Source: Phytophthora hibernalis (taxonomy: Eukaryota; Oomycota; Peronosporomycetes; Peronosporales; Peronosporaceae). Taken from it: a stretch of 64,000 bases of DNA. The notes under the pieces were generated by a model, which worked only from the letters and a program-made list of their open reading frames with translations, ran no database searches and was not told the origin of the DNA. The stretch is taken from assembly GCA_012656075.1 (NCBI GenBank), contig JAAKBF010000033.1, forward strand, positions 558,001-622,000, in the 5' to 3' direction. Positions 50,480-62,565 of this stretch are shown here, piece by piece. Position 1 is the first letter of the stretch; every line of letters begins with the position of its first letter. Position numbers and translations under genes: made by a program.

Positions 50480-51520
50480 GAGCGAATGTCAGTGTAATTT
50501 CTGCTTATGACGCAAAGAAATTGCGTGTTTGTGAAGTCCCAGATCACGGTCGCAGTCTAGAGGGGAAGAGAATTAACCCTGGGGTGATGGAAACCTGTCG
50601 CCGAGCACTCGTCACAGTCTCCTCGGGTGGGAACGAGTAACGAATTTGAGCTGTGGATTATGGACCACAGCGCGGAGTTGACGTCGTCCTTGGTACGGAC
50701 TTCATGATACCAGCCGGAGTGCGGTTGGATTTATTTCACGGCACGGCCCGGCTACCAGACGAGGTGATGGTGCTCCTGGTGAAGTCTCAGAGTGCCGACG
50801 ATGCTCCGGTATATGGAATGCAAGTCGTAGGCGGCCCAACCGAGGATTTGTCCGTCGCTGGTCGAGAGTGGTACAAGTTTAGCTTACCTCGACGACGCCC
50901 ATCTCTGAACACACATGAGGTGTGGGTCTGTCGAGTTGGGAATCTCGTGCCAACCGTGACGAGGTTTCGTCGGGGGCAGCCAGCAATCGTCCGGCTGACT
51001 AACATGTCACCGAAGGTTGCACATTGCACTAACCACGAATCGGTACTATTGTTGGTACCGGTAGGTGATCTCCGCTGGGGCGCGGTTATTCAGTTGCGAT
51101 CACATAAGTACGACGAATGGCAAGTTTTAGCGTACGTCGAGTGCCGCGATGCCACTTTGCTGAAAGCTTTACGAGGAAGGGCTGGCTAGCCAACCGTCGG
51201 CTGTAGAGCGACGACAATACCCGACGCCGCGCAAGATCCTATCTCGACCACTCAAGAACCAGGGTAGCCAAAGGGTGACCCGTCCATCGGGTGTTGACGA
51301 TGGCATCGAGCGTCCGACTGGGTTCGATTACTCTGCGGTAACGATGCTTCTGACGTCTTTGGATACGACAGCTACGGATGTTGCAGCCGAGGACGACGAG
51401 AACTCCACCGTGTCCGAGACATCGGACGGGGTGACGGCAGTCGACCGACTCCTGGTACACCGGACCCCGCAGTCACCGAGGATTCGGAGACTCGCTTAGA
51501 GTCCGTGTTCGTGGCGCAGA
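50480..51520 (+). pseudogene. Gypsy protease region
   Basis: LLDKGANVSVISA-type residues (about 50465-50500) mark the aspartic protease but with Lys between Asp and Gly (DKGAN). The frame 50653-51189 continues VVLGTDFMIPAGVRLDLF, the conserved second half of Gypsy proteases. Confidence 0.6.
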
Positions 51521-51779
51521 TGACATGCGTATCCGCCGGTGATGCGCTGGAAATCGACGATAATCCCGGGGGGTCGCTGAACACTTGGCGAATGAAATGG
51601 AGTTGACCGACTACGCCCACGAATTGGCGTTCCTACCTGACTTGACTGAAGCCCCGGAGACAGTTCTGTATTACACAGGTCCAAATGTCGTGAATCCGAG
51701 GGCTACGCCCGAACAGCAACGAGCCCTCCTTGCAATGTTGAAGAAGCACGAACGAATCATGATCTCGAGTGGGAATGCT

Positions 51780-52935
51780 CTTCCACCCCGGCCTACGGCG
51801 TGATTTGCGATATTGACGAGCAGGGGCATCGGCCAATCCGACAGAGAGCTCGACGCACCCCGCTGAAGCACTTGGCGAAGTTGTATGAACTACTGAAGGG
51901 TTTGCTGAAGGTTTTGGCTGGTAGCGTTTTCAGATAGTCCATGAGAATCCCCGATCACGATTGTGTTGAAGAAAAACGCGGTTGACATTCGCTGATGTAT
52001 CGACTACAAGATAGTCAACACGATCACAGCGATTATGGAGTATGCCATGCCACTGGTCGACGATCTGCTAACTGACCTGGAGGCATACCTGTGGGGTTCT
52101 GCTCTCTGGATGCCGCTAGCGGATTCTGTACCATTATGATGACGATGCGAGCTCGGAAGATATCGGCTTTCTTCTGTGCACTCGGTCACTTCGAGTGACT
52201 TCGGATGCCGGTCGGTTTGAAGAACGCACCGATGATTTACCAACGAATGATTGACAACGCTCTGTGGGGTTTGCCCAACCCAAGGATGATTGGAAACAGT
52301 TCTCGGAGCTAATGCAACAAGCCGAAACGGACGCCGAAGGGGAAAGGACGGGGGTGACCGACGCTTCTACGCGACTGTCCAAAGCCTCGACGGCGCTTCT
52401 TACCCAGTTTGAGGCCGACCACGAGTCCTCGGCGACGCTGGATGCTGTGACCCGGCTGGTGAACAACCCCGGGCAGACATGTTCTCCACAGGAGAAGAAG
52501 ATGAATCCTCGTTGGTTCCGGTGTTCGACCGAGAATCATTCGTTGATGATATTTGCTTCGGCTCCGAGACTTTCGACTCTTATTTGGCTACCGTGGCCGC
52601 CTGCTTCAACGATTTGAAAAGTGTCGAATCAGTGAGTTTCACGAAGAGCATTTTCGTCCAAGGCAGAGTGGATTTCCTGTCACATCAAGTGGCGGGCGAC
52701 GGTATTCGGACTGACCTAAAGCAGTTGAAGGGGGTGACAGAGTTACCGTTACCGTCGTTGAAGAAAAGAATGCAATCGCTCCTCGGTGCCCTGAATTATT
52801 ACAGCCGATTCATTCAAGACTTTGCTGTCTATAGAGCCGCCCTGTATCAACTCAAGGACGACGATATCACGCCGGTGGGAAACCTATCAGCTGCTCACCG
52901 AAGCTTCGCGGTGCTCCAACACCGACGCTAGAGTG
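51780..52935 (+). pseudogene. Gypsy reverse transcriptase
   Basis: Pieces in order: SPIVIVLKKNAVDI-type and CIDYKIVN (about 51950-52020), IMEYAMPLVDDLL, MMTMRARKISAFFCALGHFE (about 52137), GLKNAPMIYQRMIDNALWG (about 52210), FVDDICFGSETFDSYL (about 52536) with the F-V-D-D catalytic box intact, and LLGALNYYSRFIQDF (about 52780). Confidence 0.8.
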
Positions 52936-53575
52936 GGTACACAAATCGAAGACATTGTTCGGTCGTGCGACCCATTTCGCGGTCATGCTGTCCCCGTGGC
53001 CCCTGAAGGTCAACCGAGTCAAGGAACGCGACTATGCGTTCGCTCCGCTGCTACAAGTTGGGATTACAAGCTTCGTAGAGCTCGAAGACTCGTTGGCCCC
53101 AGTGACACTACCGTCCAGAGGGTCGCCAACCGCTCGGTTGGATCCACACTTACCTACCGAGGACTTACGAGGAGTTGGTGATATCTTTTGATGGCTAGGC
53201 AAAGACGGAGAAGAATGGTGGGTATGGTAATTGCTCATGGATTTTATGGAAATTACCGGAGTGGACGGTAGTGCAGCTGCTAGTGCTTATCTCGAGACCA
53301 CCACGGTAAACCTCGCTGAGTACGCCGGTATGAACAATGGCGTCTTGGTAGCGTTGAGGCATGGCACCGAGGATTTATTCGTGATGGGGGACTCGAGACT
53401 CGCAATCCAGCAGTCCCTAGGGGTGATGGCCTGTCGGAAAGAAAGTTTGATGGCACAACTCAATCACCACCGAGAACTTACGACCAAGCTTCGGTCGGTG
53501 AAATACCTCCACGTAGTCCGAGAGTTGAACGCCGCCGCGGACTCGTTAGCGACAGAAGCCCTCAACAACAAATAA
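52936..53575 (+). pseudogene. Gypsy RNase H
   Basis: From 53234 on the frame is open, with LAEYAGMNNGVLVAL, VMGDSRLAIQQSLGV and RELNAAADSLATEAL. The latter two segments carry the second Asp and the terminal Asp of RNase H. Confidence 0.7.
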
Positions 53576-54251
53576 TCCAGCGTGGTCTCGGCGGAAATCA
53601 GGAAAACAGAACTAATCGAGCTCAACCGAATCGACGAGGTCATCTATGAGGCTTTGACAGAAGCATCCCCGTCAATCCTCGGTGAAGCTGCTCCTAACGA
53701 AAAAGGGTCGGTCAACCTCGCCCAGACTGTGGTCCGTAGCGACAAATCTTTCTTTGATTTTATGAGGGATGCGTCAGACTACATAACCGTCACAAGCCGT
53801 CGACAGGCAAAGTCGAAGAAGAAGCGTGTCCGGTTCGTGAGTGAACCATAAGTGTTAGGCCACAAAAACGCGGCACGACGAGACGAAGCGGAAAAGTAGC
53901 CTCAGAGATCCAGAACGAACCCGAGGGAGTCCAGAGGTGGGCGTTGGAGGGCCAAATGCAAGCGATGCCAACCCAGTGGCTGTTCAAGAAGAGCGAAGAC
54001 GAATGATTTCCGCTGCCCAGGATTAAGAGCGGAGAGGGCGAACCGCAAAGCCGTTCTCCGAGGCGAAGAAGCTAGTCTGAGTTATAGTGCGGGCAGAAGG
54101 AAAGTGACCAGCGTGCCCTGATTTACATTCCCGCGCGGCAGTGACCAAGGCAGTTTAGTGACCGAGGCCTCGGTCGGGTATAATAAATTCCCGGCTGAGG
54201 TTACGAACCCTCGTTTGTACCCATTTCCGTTCCGTACCCTCGGCCTTATAG

Positions 54252-55537
54252 AGCCAGGTTCGAGATCACATACTTGGATCTGCTCAAACTGGATATTAGA
54301 ATTTACGTATAGGACTATCATCCCGGCCTAAAAGGCTTGGACGGATAATCGTAATTTAAAATGCTAAATTTAAATCAATCATTTCTCGGCAACCAGTTAC
54401 CAGATTTATCTGCAACCGCACCGTGGGGAGAACAACGTCTAAATATACTTAATGCACCACCACCTCGGCATCACGAGGCTTCCATTTCACAAATGCCGCC
54501 CGGTAAGAAATTAACGCCTGGTGAAAAATACCTGGTGGTGAAGACCTACGAGTACATCCAAGCCAAGAAAGCCGCGACGCCGTCTCTTTGGAAGTACGCA
54601 ACCATGTACACGAGTGCTTAGGCTTCGCAACGGGCACCATCTCGGCAGTTTGGGGCCTCTGGGTGAAGTACCATGACCCAAAGTATGCCTCGGTGCGTCC
54701 TGTGTGCTATTGTTATTGTTAGATATCAACCTTAACATTTCCTTGGTCGCATTATGATTTATGCTAGATGACAGGAAACAAACCATCTGGTAGATCACCA
54801 AAACATGGAGAGTCTTTACATCCCCTCGTGCGTGGGCTGGTATCCGAGATGAACAAGAGTGTAAAGCCTGTTGCCGCACCAAAGTTAGCCAAACGGTTAA
54901 AAAAGAGCACGATATCTCGATTTCCGTGCGATCGCTACACCGCGTACTTCGACGTATGGGCATGCGCTTTATAAAAGGTAAATCGCTAAATATTTTGGCA
55001 GAATCTACGGCAAATGTTGCATTTCGGTCGCAATATATGAAGAAAAACTGGCCAACCTCAACAGAAGAAATTTTCCGGTGCGGCCTGAAGTTTTTCTTGA
55101 CGAAACATTTTGCAACTCGCACCACGTTGCTAATTTGTCTTGGGTGGACCTGGACAAAACACGTTTCACCAAGAGTGGGCGAGGCCCAAGGTATTGTTTT
55201 TCTTCTGCTTATTTATGTTCTTTTGCTTTTATTTAATCTTAACGTTGCTGCAAAAGATTTTGTATTATAGCCGCTGGTGTAATTCATCGAGAAAAAGTGG
55301 AATTGTAGGGAGCTGATCAAAGAATCACGCGAAGTTTGGCAATACAACTTAAAACGAAAGCACGATGGTGATTACCACGGAAACTTCAATACTGAACAGT
55401 TTGTGAAGTGGTTCAAAATCTGAGTGCTGTATTGGCGTCAAAGTATGGTCCTTGCAATATTCACATGGACGGCGCCGGTTATCACAAGCACCAGACAAAT
55501 ACCGCCCCAAATTCCAAGACCCTGAAAGCAGACATTC
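54252..55537. repeat. Tandem duplication, unit 1 (1286 bp)
   Basis: This is repeated directly at 55538-56827. It contains the 5' flank and about two thirds of a DDE transposase gene. It differs from unit 2 by two substitutions and two single-base gaps (near 55303 and 55425). The junction is AGCCAGG. Confidence 0.95.
54361..55537 (+). pseudogene. DDE transposase 5' fragment (in duplicated unit 1)
   Basis: It has the same reading frames as the gene at 55647 but ends at the duplication junction, before the third catalytic region. It is a non-functional partial copy. Confidence 0.85.
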
Positions 55538-56827
55538 AGCCAGGTTCGAGATCACATACTTGGATCTGCTCAAACTGGATATTAGAATTTACGTATAGGA
55601 CTATCATCCCGGCCTAAAAGGCTTGGACGGATAATCGTAATTTAAAATGCTAAATTTAAATCAATCATTTCTCGGCAACCAGTTACCAGATTTATCTGCA
55701 ACCGCACCGTGGGGAGAACAACGTCTAAATATACTTAATGCACCACCACCTCGGCATCACGAGGCTTCCATTTCACAAATGCCGCCCGGTAAGAAATTAA
55801 CGCCTGGTGAAAAATACCTGGTGGTGAAGACCTACGAGTACATCCAAGCCAAGAAAGCCGCGACGCCGTCTCTTTGGAAGTACGCAACCATGTACACGAG
55901 TGCTTAGGCTTCGCAACGGGCACCATCTCGGCAGTTTGGGGCCTCTGGGTGAAGTACCATGACCCAAAGTATGCCTCGGTGCGTCCTGTGTGCTATTGTT
56001 ATTGTTAGATATCAACCTTAACATTTCCTTGGTCGCATTATGATTTATGCTAGATGACAGGAAACAAACCATCTGGTAGATCACCAAAACATGGAGAGTC
56101 TTTACATCCCCTCGTGCGTGGGCTGGTATCCGAGATGAACAAGAGTGTAAAGCCTGTTGCCGCACCAAAGTTAGCCAAACGGTTAAAAAAGAGCACGATA
56201 TCTCGATTTCCGTGCGATCGCTACACCGCGTACTTCGACGTATGGGCATGCGCTTTATAAAAGGTAAATCGCTAAATATTTTGGCAGAATCTACGGCAAA
56301 TGTTGCATTTCGGTCGCAATATATGAAGAAAAACTGGCCAACCTCAACAGAAGAAATTTTCCGGTGCGGCCTGAAGTTTTTCTTGACGAAACATTTTGCA
56401 ACTCGCACCACGTTGCTAATTTGTCTTGGGTGGACCTGGACAAAACACGTTTCACCAAGAGTGGGCGAGGCCCAAGGTATTGTTTTTCTTCTGCTTATTT
56501 ATGTTCTTTTGCTTTTATTTAATCTTAACGTTACTGCAAAAGATTTTGTATTATAGCCGCTGGTGTAATTCATCGAGAAAAAGTGGAATTGTAGGGGAGC
56601 TGATCAAAGAATCACGCGAAGTTTGGCAATACAACTTAAAACGAAAGCACGATGGTGATTACCACGGAAACTTCAATACTGAACAGTTTGTGAAGTGGTT
56701 CAAAAATCTGAGTGCTGTATTGGCGTCAAAGTATGGTCCTTGCAATATTCACATGGACGGCGCCGGTTATCACAAGCACCAGACAAATGCCGCCCCAAAT
56801 TCCAAGACCCTGAAAGCAGACATTCAG
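55538..56827. repeat. Tandem duplication, unit 2
   Basis: It is a near-identical copy of unit 1 with one extra G and one extra A. It continues without a break into the 3' part of the transposase gene. Confidence 0.95.
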
Positions 56828-57295
56828 ATTTGGCTTGAAGAAAAGGTATTTACAATTTTATTATTTTGATATTATTGATTTGTTGATACTAATAACTGCA
56901 AATGTTAAAAATCTGGTATGACACAAACTACACAAAAGCGGAGTTGTTAATGCTGGTGCGTGCTAACAAGCCCACAGCAACTATAGAGCAACAGAAATCG
57001 CTACATCCTGTGGGCATTTGGTGTACTACACTCCACCATACCACCCGGAGCTCCAACCTATCGAGCTTATTTGGGCCCACATCAAGGGCCAGATTGCCGA
57101 CGATCCGGCGTCTGACATGCCCGAGTTGCGACGAAAAATTGACGCTGGCTTCGCTTCATTATTCTCAGAAACCTGACTAACGCCTATAAGCATGCACAAA
57201 AGTACGAAGCAGATTATATGGAGGCGGCGGAGCTGTGCGAGCTCATGTCGGACGAAGATGAGAGCGAAAACGACTCTGGAGATTATAGTGACTGA
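55647..57295 (+). pseudogene. Tc1/mariner-like (DDE_3) transposase with introns, frameshifted
   Basis: It begins at the ATG at 55647 (MLNLNQSFLGN) or at 55779 (MPPGKKLTPGEKY). An HTH region follows (KAATPSLWKYA, then CLGFATGTISAVWGLW one base out of frame). A GT...AG intron of 75 bases is at 55979-56053. The catalytic region has FLDETFCNSHHV (about 56385) and, after a second intron (56477-56556, 80 bases), NIHMDGAGYHKHQTN (about 56745). The third acidic position is in PYHPELQPIELIWAHIKG (about 57040). The acidic tail ends at 57293-57295. At least two frame changes are present, including one near 55880-55895 that may instead be misread bases. Confidence 0.8.
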
Positions 57296-58379
57296 GAGTA
57301 AGCAAGGGACCCTAAGACTTTTCTTTACTCATAATATATTCTCTTTGAAGAGTTATTGTAACAGGCACCCCATCTTTTTAACGATCTCGATCTGCGGTAA
57401 TATACTGCGTATTTTCTGGTCTGATTGTACATCTTCAGCTGTTTTCTCGTTCTAGCCAATCCCAACAATGAATAACGCCTACGTGGCAGGCTGCAATTCC
57501 AAACAATATTGTAAGCTTAAGTAGCTCCCGTCAGTAGCATAAATGAAGGGGAAGGACTCAAAACCCGTAAAAATAGATGTCAAATTCGGAATCTGCGTCC
57601 GGTTTTACCCCTTATATCTAACTATCGTTATGGGTTTTGTCACAACAAGAGACCGTTACTGTGGCTCAAAGTCCGTCCAAGGTTCGCTGGCCGGGACAAT
57701 AGCTATATGATTGACTACAGAGGCTCTTAGAGCCATAGATCAACAGAAATAAATCATCAGTCTTCCCCACAAGTCACCAAGGGTCAAGTCCGTCTTCGGT
57801 AAGTCTAATTAGCTTATCCTAGGGTCTGGATACGCTCTGCTACGTGGGATGCCTGTCAACGAACTCAAGGTACATTGAACCGAGGGTTTGTTGCTGGTCA
57901 GTCCGAGAGATTAGAGTGGCTGAGTGTTGGGAGTAACGAGGAACGTCGTCTCCATATATTATAGTGGAACCGAGTGTTCCAGATATATTTTACTACCCGC
58001 CGAGGTTTTACCTCGGCAAACCCGTATTAGGCTTGACAGCCGGTACCCTTCCTTCGGAGGGACTGTGGGGTTCGCGCGAAAGCGCAATATTGCATACTAG
58101 CCCTCACTCGTGGTTAGTGGTGCAGGTTTTGGGTTGAACTAATACAACCTAGGTGTACAGAGGGTTCACAGCCAACCCAGTGTAAGGGATCGTTCCTGGT
58201 CTTCAGGTATTGATCCAACACTCGTTGACCGTCGTAGGGGAGCGAGTGTTGTTGGTAGGACTCATACCATTTGGTAGTGATATTTTCTGCATAATCCTGC
58301 ACGACACTAAAGTACATCACGGAGAATTCGACTGTCGCTTAGGCAATGTTATAAGTACACAACCTCGTGAGTCGACTGC
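57296..58379. other. Intergenic or relic LTR-like region
   Basis: No gene is recognised. The stretch 57780-58100, with TATATATT boxes and CCGCCGAGG...CCTCGG inverted segments (about 57998-58015), could be a relic LTR, but no partner copy was found in the window. Confidence 0.3.
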
Positions 58380-60070
58380 AGAAGGAGGCTTACGCTTTCC
58401 CCAGCATGGAGAAACGCATTGCTGCTATTTTGGAAGATTATGCCGCTAAACCTGGTAACGTCACGCGCGTGTACGCGAACGAAGAGGTATGAGACTACTC
58501 TTATGAGCTATTTTCATTTTTGTTATAATGTACTTTGGTTATATAGGGAACTGTTGAATGTATCTCAATTCAATCCTCGCACATGCGGTCAATGTTCGAG
58601 CATTTTCCTAAAATACTTCAGATCGACGACACCAATGCCTCGAGCTACAAGTTATTCAGTTTCACGATCCACGATGCATTGGGAAGGGTCGGCATGTCCA
58701 GGAAAAGCTCCAAGGACTGGTTCAAATCGTGTAGTTGTCTAACAGTCTCAAACTGTGTGTAGCTTGTCATGAACAAAATCTAACTGTGTTTGCCCGTACG
58801 ATCTTCGCTATAGCATTATTTGTCTGAGAATGAGAGGAAAGAAACTTTGAGCGTGGCTTGTCAACAGTTCAAAGCAAGCTGTCCGTCGTACTATTCGTTC
58901 GCTGCGATTATGGTGGACAAGGATTTTACGGAACTATCAGTTCTGATGGAGGAATTCCCGGTGTTCGTAAACTGCAATGTCACTTTCACGTGGTGAAATA
59001 CCAGCATGAGGAGGTAGCCATAGAGAATTACAACTTAAACACATGGACGAAGAAGAATTGAAACGTCTGATCCAGTTGTTGGTGAACACACCGACAGAGA
59101 AATCCTACGACGAAATAATCACAACGACGAGTGTGGTGTTTTGTTCAGAAGCCAAAGTCACGCAGTGGTTTAATTACTTTGATCGTAATTGACTGCCAGA
59201 AAAGAGATGTGGAGCTCTGTATATCGCGGCAACGTGACTCACATGGGGAACAAGACGAACAACAGGTTGATGCCTCTCATTTTTGGTGAAACGATGGATG
59301 CGTTTAACCTGTGCTGTGTGTAAATATTTACTGTATCTAGCTTGAAGTCGAGCTGGAAGAAACGGAAGACATTCGTGAACTGCGTTATGACACTGGACGA
59401 TTGTGAGGTTTCCATCTTATTTTGGCAGACAGTGAATGAAACAATTTGGCAGCGCAGCATCAAAAATACACGTACAACCAATACGACGCAGAAATGATCA
59501 ATCGCCTGAATACCGTTTCTCGACATGCTGTCAAGTTGGTAAAACAGCAGTACGACGTTTCGTTACTCTCGTCCATGGAGTATCGGCAGCGGTCGATGGA
59601 TCCCTATGTGATCATGCCGTACACTGCTGGAAAGACTGATGACGTACCCGACGACTATATGATGAATCCACAGGGGTGGACTTGTTCGTGTTTTTCCGGG
59701 TCACAAGACTGTTGCCCTGTAGGCACATTATCTACTATCGGAATATTACACGATGCGGTGCTCTCGTTCCCAAAAGTATAATTCATCCCCGATGGCTTGT
59801 GAAAAGCTACCGAAAACTGAGGTCCGACATGTCCGAAGAGGTTGACGTCCCGTTTGAGTCTCGAGGAATTCGCCGCATGCCAGGTCGAGCGAAGCCCCAA
59901 AATGAAAAATTCAACGACATTTTCGCTATAGGACGACAAATTGCTGGTGTTGGATCCACGTGGGGACACGGGCATATTTCGGCTTAAAAATGGTGCTGGA
60001 GAATTTTGAAAGGTGTCCGGTCCGGGAGCTGTCCAGTGTTCGAAAATGGTGATGGTGGAGAAGGTAGCAA
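58380..60070 (+). pseudogene. MULE transposase fragment A (catalytic core and SWIM finger)
   Basis: The first catalytic Asp region is LQIDDTNASSYKLFSF (about 58625). The second is IMVDKDFTELSVLMEEFPGV, followed by LQCHFHVVKYQHEE (about 58910-59015). A SWIM zinc finger follows: WTCSC (about 59680) and LLPCRHIIYYR (about 59710), with a Tyr/Arg-rich tail. Several frame changes are present. It is homologous to fragments B (62566-64000) and C (62560-60357). Confidence 0.75.
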
Positions 60071-60356
60071 ACTAACGGGCACCCCAGAACCACGGGCAGA
60101 GCCTACGTACACAGTAAACATGTCTCATACAGCACAGTCTTACATAGTCATGCACAGTCCTGCACAGTTTGATGTCCTTGCTGGTGGATAGACTTGCCAT
60201 CTGTTGGAAAGACTGCCCATCTACTATCAGCTTTCTCTGCAACGACGAAGCATTTGTGTAGGGCGTCCTTGTCGAAAGCACAAAAAGTCTATTATCTCAG
60301 TGTCAGATGTAAAGAGAAGAAGCGTCAAGAACGAAAAGAAAAAGTTAAGATTCAGC

Positions 60357-62560
60357 TCACATTAATATTATAATTTGGGAAATGAACCTGTACCTAAAGG
60401 ACTGCATGGCAAGAGCTGTATCTAGGCCCACATGTTCGACATCTAGAAGAAGCTGCTCAAAGAAGAGAATAACAAAGAGTCCGCCATTGTACGTGTCGAT
60501 CTGCACGATCCATTCGACCTGCTTGAAATGATACCGCTTCGGGGACGGTGGTTCAGGCAGAAGTGGGATCAGCTCAGCTCATAGATAGGTCCTAAGTGCG
60601 GCGAATCGATCCCCAGTTTGCTGCGGATCGAAGATAGTTACTGAGAACTCACTGAAATTAACAGCTACAACACACCAATGCTCAGAGTTGTAGTGTATGA
60701 CCGCGAAAACCCACGTCTTCTTTCCCGCCGTTTCCTCTTGGTGTTCTAGGGCTGAATGAAGCTGCTTCCAAACCGGGTCATCGGACAGCGCCTTTTGGTC
60801 GGAAACAGAAAATCGAAGGAGGTGCGATGGTATAGCAAATATAACGTGCTCGTCTTGGAATCTCATCATCAGCGAGCGTACGCATAGGTTCAGGACTGAT
60901 AGCTCGACGAGTGATTGTCCACGAAGCGTAGTAATCCAGAAGTATTCGCTAAGCACGTTAATCGATTTTAGACGGTCGATAATGATACTAGGGCTCAGGC
61001 TGTCATTTTTCAGCTTTCACCTGGATCCCAGTTCGATAGATCCAACTCGTTGATCCAGGCGATAATTGTTTCACTTCATAAAAACGAGGAATTGCCGTGT
61101 GTCATGACCTCATGGCTTTGAGCATCTGCATGTCGTACACCACTCGACCACTTTTAATAGTGACCTCATTAGCTGGCATTCTCGCTTCGTGATCGCTGTA
61201 TCACCGGTTTTGAAAGTGTGCTACTTGGCCTTCGTAGGATTAAATGCGACGTAATGGCAGGACGGCCATTCTTTTGAAGCATCTGTCGGTGGCGTCTTCT
61301 TTCTCTCTAGAATAGAAATCTGGCTGGAGCGTGTCTGCTTCAAAATGGGCATGGCCCGGTGACCCCTCGGCGTTCAGGAGACATAATCCATTTGAATGTG
61401 CGTCCGGTACGAGTGTTTTCGAAGGAGTTGATCCCGCGGCCACTGCACGTACCAGTTTAGACGTCTGCTGCAGGTCATCTCTCGCAGTCTGTTTACGCGC
61501 CGTCTTCTTAGCTTTTGCCTGCCCGGATCTGTTTTTCGACTCAGCAATTGACCACCCACGATTGATGTTGTTGTTGAGAGTCGCGGATGTTGCTGATTCG
61601 ATGTCCCGTCGTTTAGGTAGTGAGGTTACCGACTCTGGATGGATCACAGTCTGAGACTGGCCCCCATTCTTAGTACATGCTACATGGTCGTCCATTCATC
61701 GCCAATTTGATCAAGGTGGAGATCATTGCAATCAAGATCGTTTACGAGACCTTGTACCGCGCAAGTACCTGGCGACAGGTGAGAGATACTTTCACCTCCA
61801 GTGTGGACGAGATCGGCCGCACTTTTTGCACCTACTTGTTAGGTCCACACTCGCAGACTCATGCACAGTCTGAGACTGTGAACTTGATTCAGGTCTCGAA
61901 TCGATCGAACTCTGAACAGCCGTGACTGTGTAATCTTCTTCATCACCACAACGTTTGAACACTGGACAGTTCCCGGTCCGGACATCCTCCAACACCTTCA
62001 CGAAGGCTGTATTCAAGTCGGAATATGCACGTGTCCCCCAAGTGGATCCAACGTCAGCAATTTGTCGTCCTATAGCGAGCAGGTCGTTGTATTTTTCATT
62101 CTAGTGCTTCGCTCGATATGGATCTCGACCAATTCCACGACACTCGAACGGGATGTCGACCTCGTCGGGTCGCTGCGACCTTATTTTGCGGTAGCTTTTC
62201 ACAAGCCACCGGGGTGAATTATGCCTTCGGGGACAAAATCACTGCAGCCAGTAATCTTCCGATACTATATAATATGCCGACAGGGCAACAATATTGTGAT
62301 CCAGAAAATACACGACCAAGTCCACCCATGTGGATTCACCATATACTCGTTAGGTATGGCATCACTCTTTCCAGCGGTGTACTGCATCTTCACATAGGGA
62401 TCCATCGATCGCTGGCGATACTCTGTGGTCGAAAGCAACGCAAAGTCGTATTGCTGCTTTACCAACTCGACAGCATGCCGAGAAACGGTATTCAGGCGAT
62501 TGTTCATTTCCGCGTCGTATTCGTTGTTCTGTAGATTCTAATATTTTGATGCTGCGCTGC
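60357..62560 (-). pseudogene. MULE fragment C: SWIM region joined to a Ulp1 protease with Cys replaced by Gly
   Basis: On the minus strand it starts inside the region before the SWIM finger (NRLNTVSRHAVELVKQQYD, about 62510), continues to the finger (WTWSC...LLPCRHII, first Cys changed to Trp), then a linker (62016-61240). It ends in a C48 domain: VIHYNSEHWCVVAV (His, about 60715), IFDPQQT (Asp, about 60640), a TGA at 60579-60581, and the in-frame continuation to QIDTYNGGLFVILFFE (about 60505-60455). Ulp1 enzymes have N-C-G at that last place; here it is N-G-G (codon 60483-60485). The protease is therefore expected to be inactive. A fused or adjacent MULE-Ulp1 layout is known from Kaonashi-type MULEs in plants. 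Confidence 0.75.
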
Positions 62561-62565
62561 CGATA

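Larger units (their letters stand above)
47446..54250 (+). mobile_element. Gypsy LTR retrotransposon, decayed and apparently lacking integrase
   Basis: Gag, protease, RT and RNase H occur in order on the plus strand, all with frame changes. The 47446-47860 part has an LTR-like character and is followed by TGGCGGGTCCAGAGTGGGAC, a possible primer-binding site. After RNase H (53575) the pol gene fades at about 54000 with no integrase recognised. A right LTR was not identified. Confidence 0.75.
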
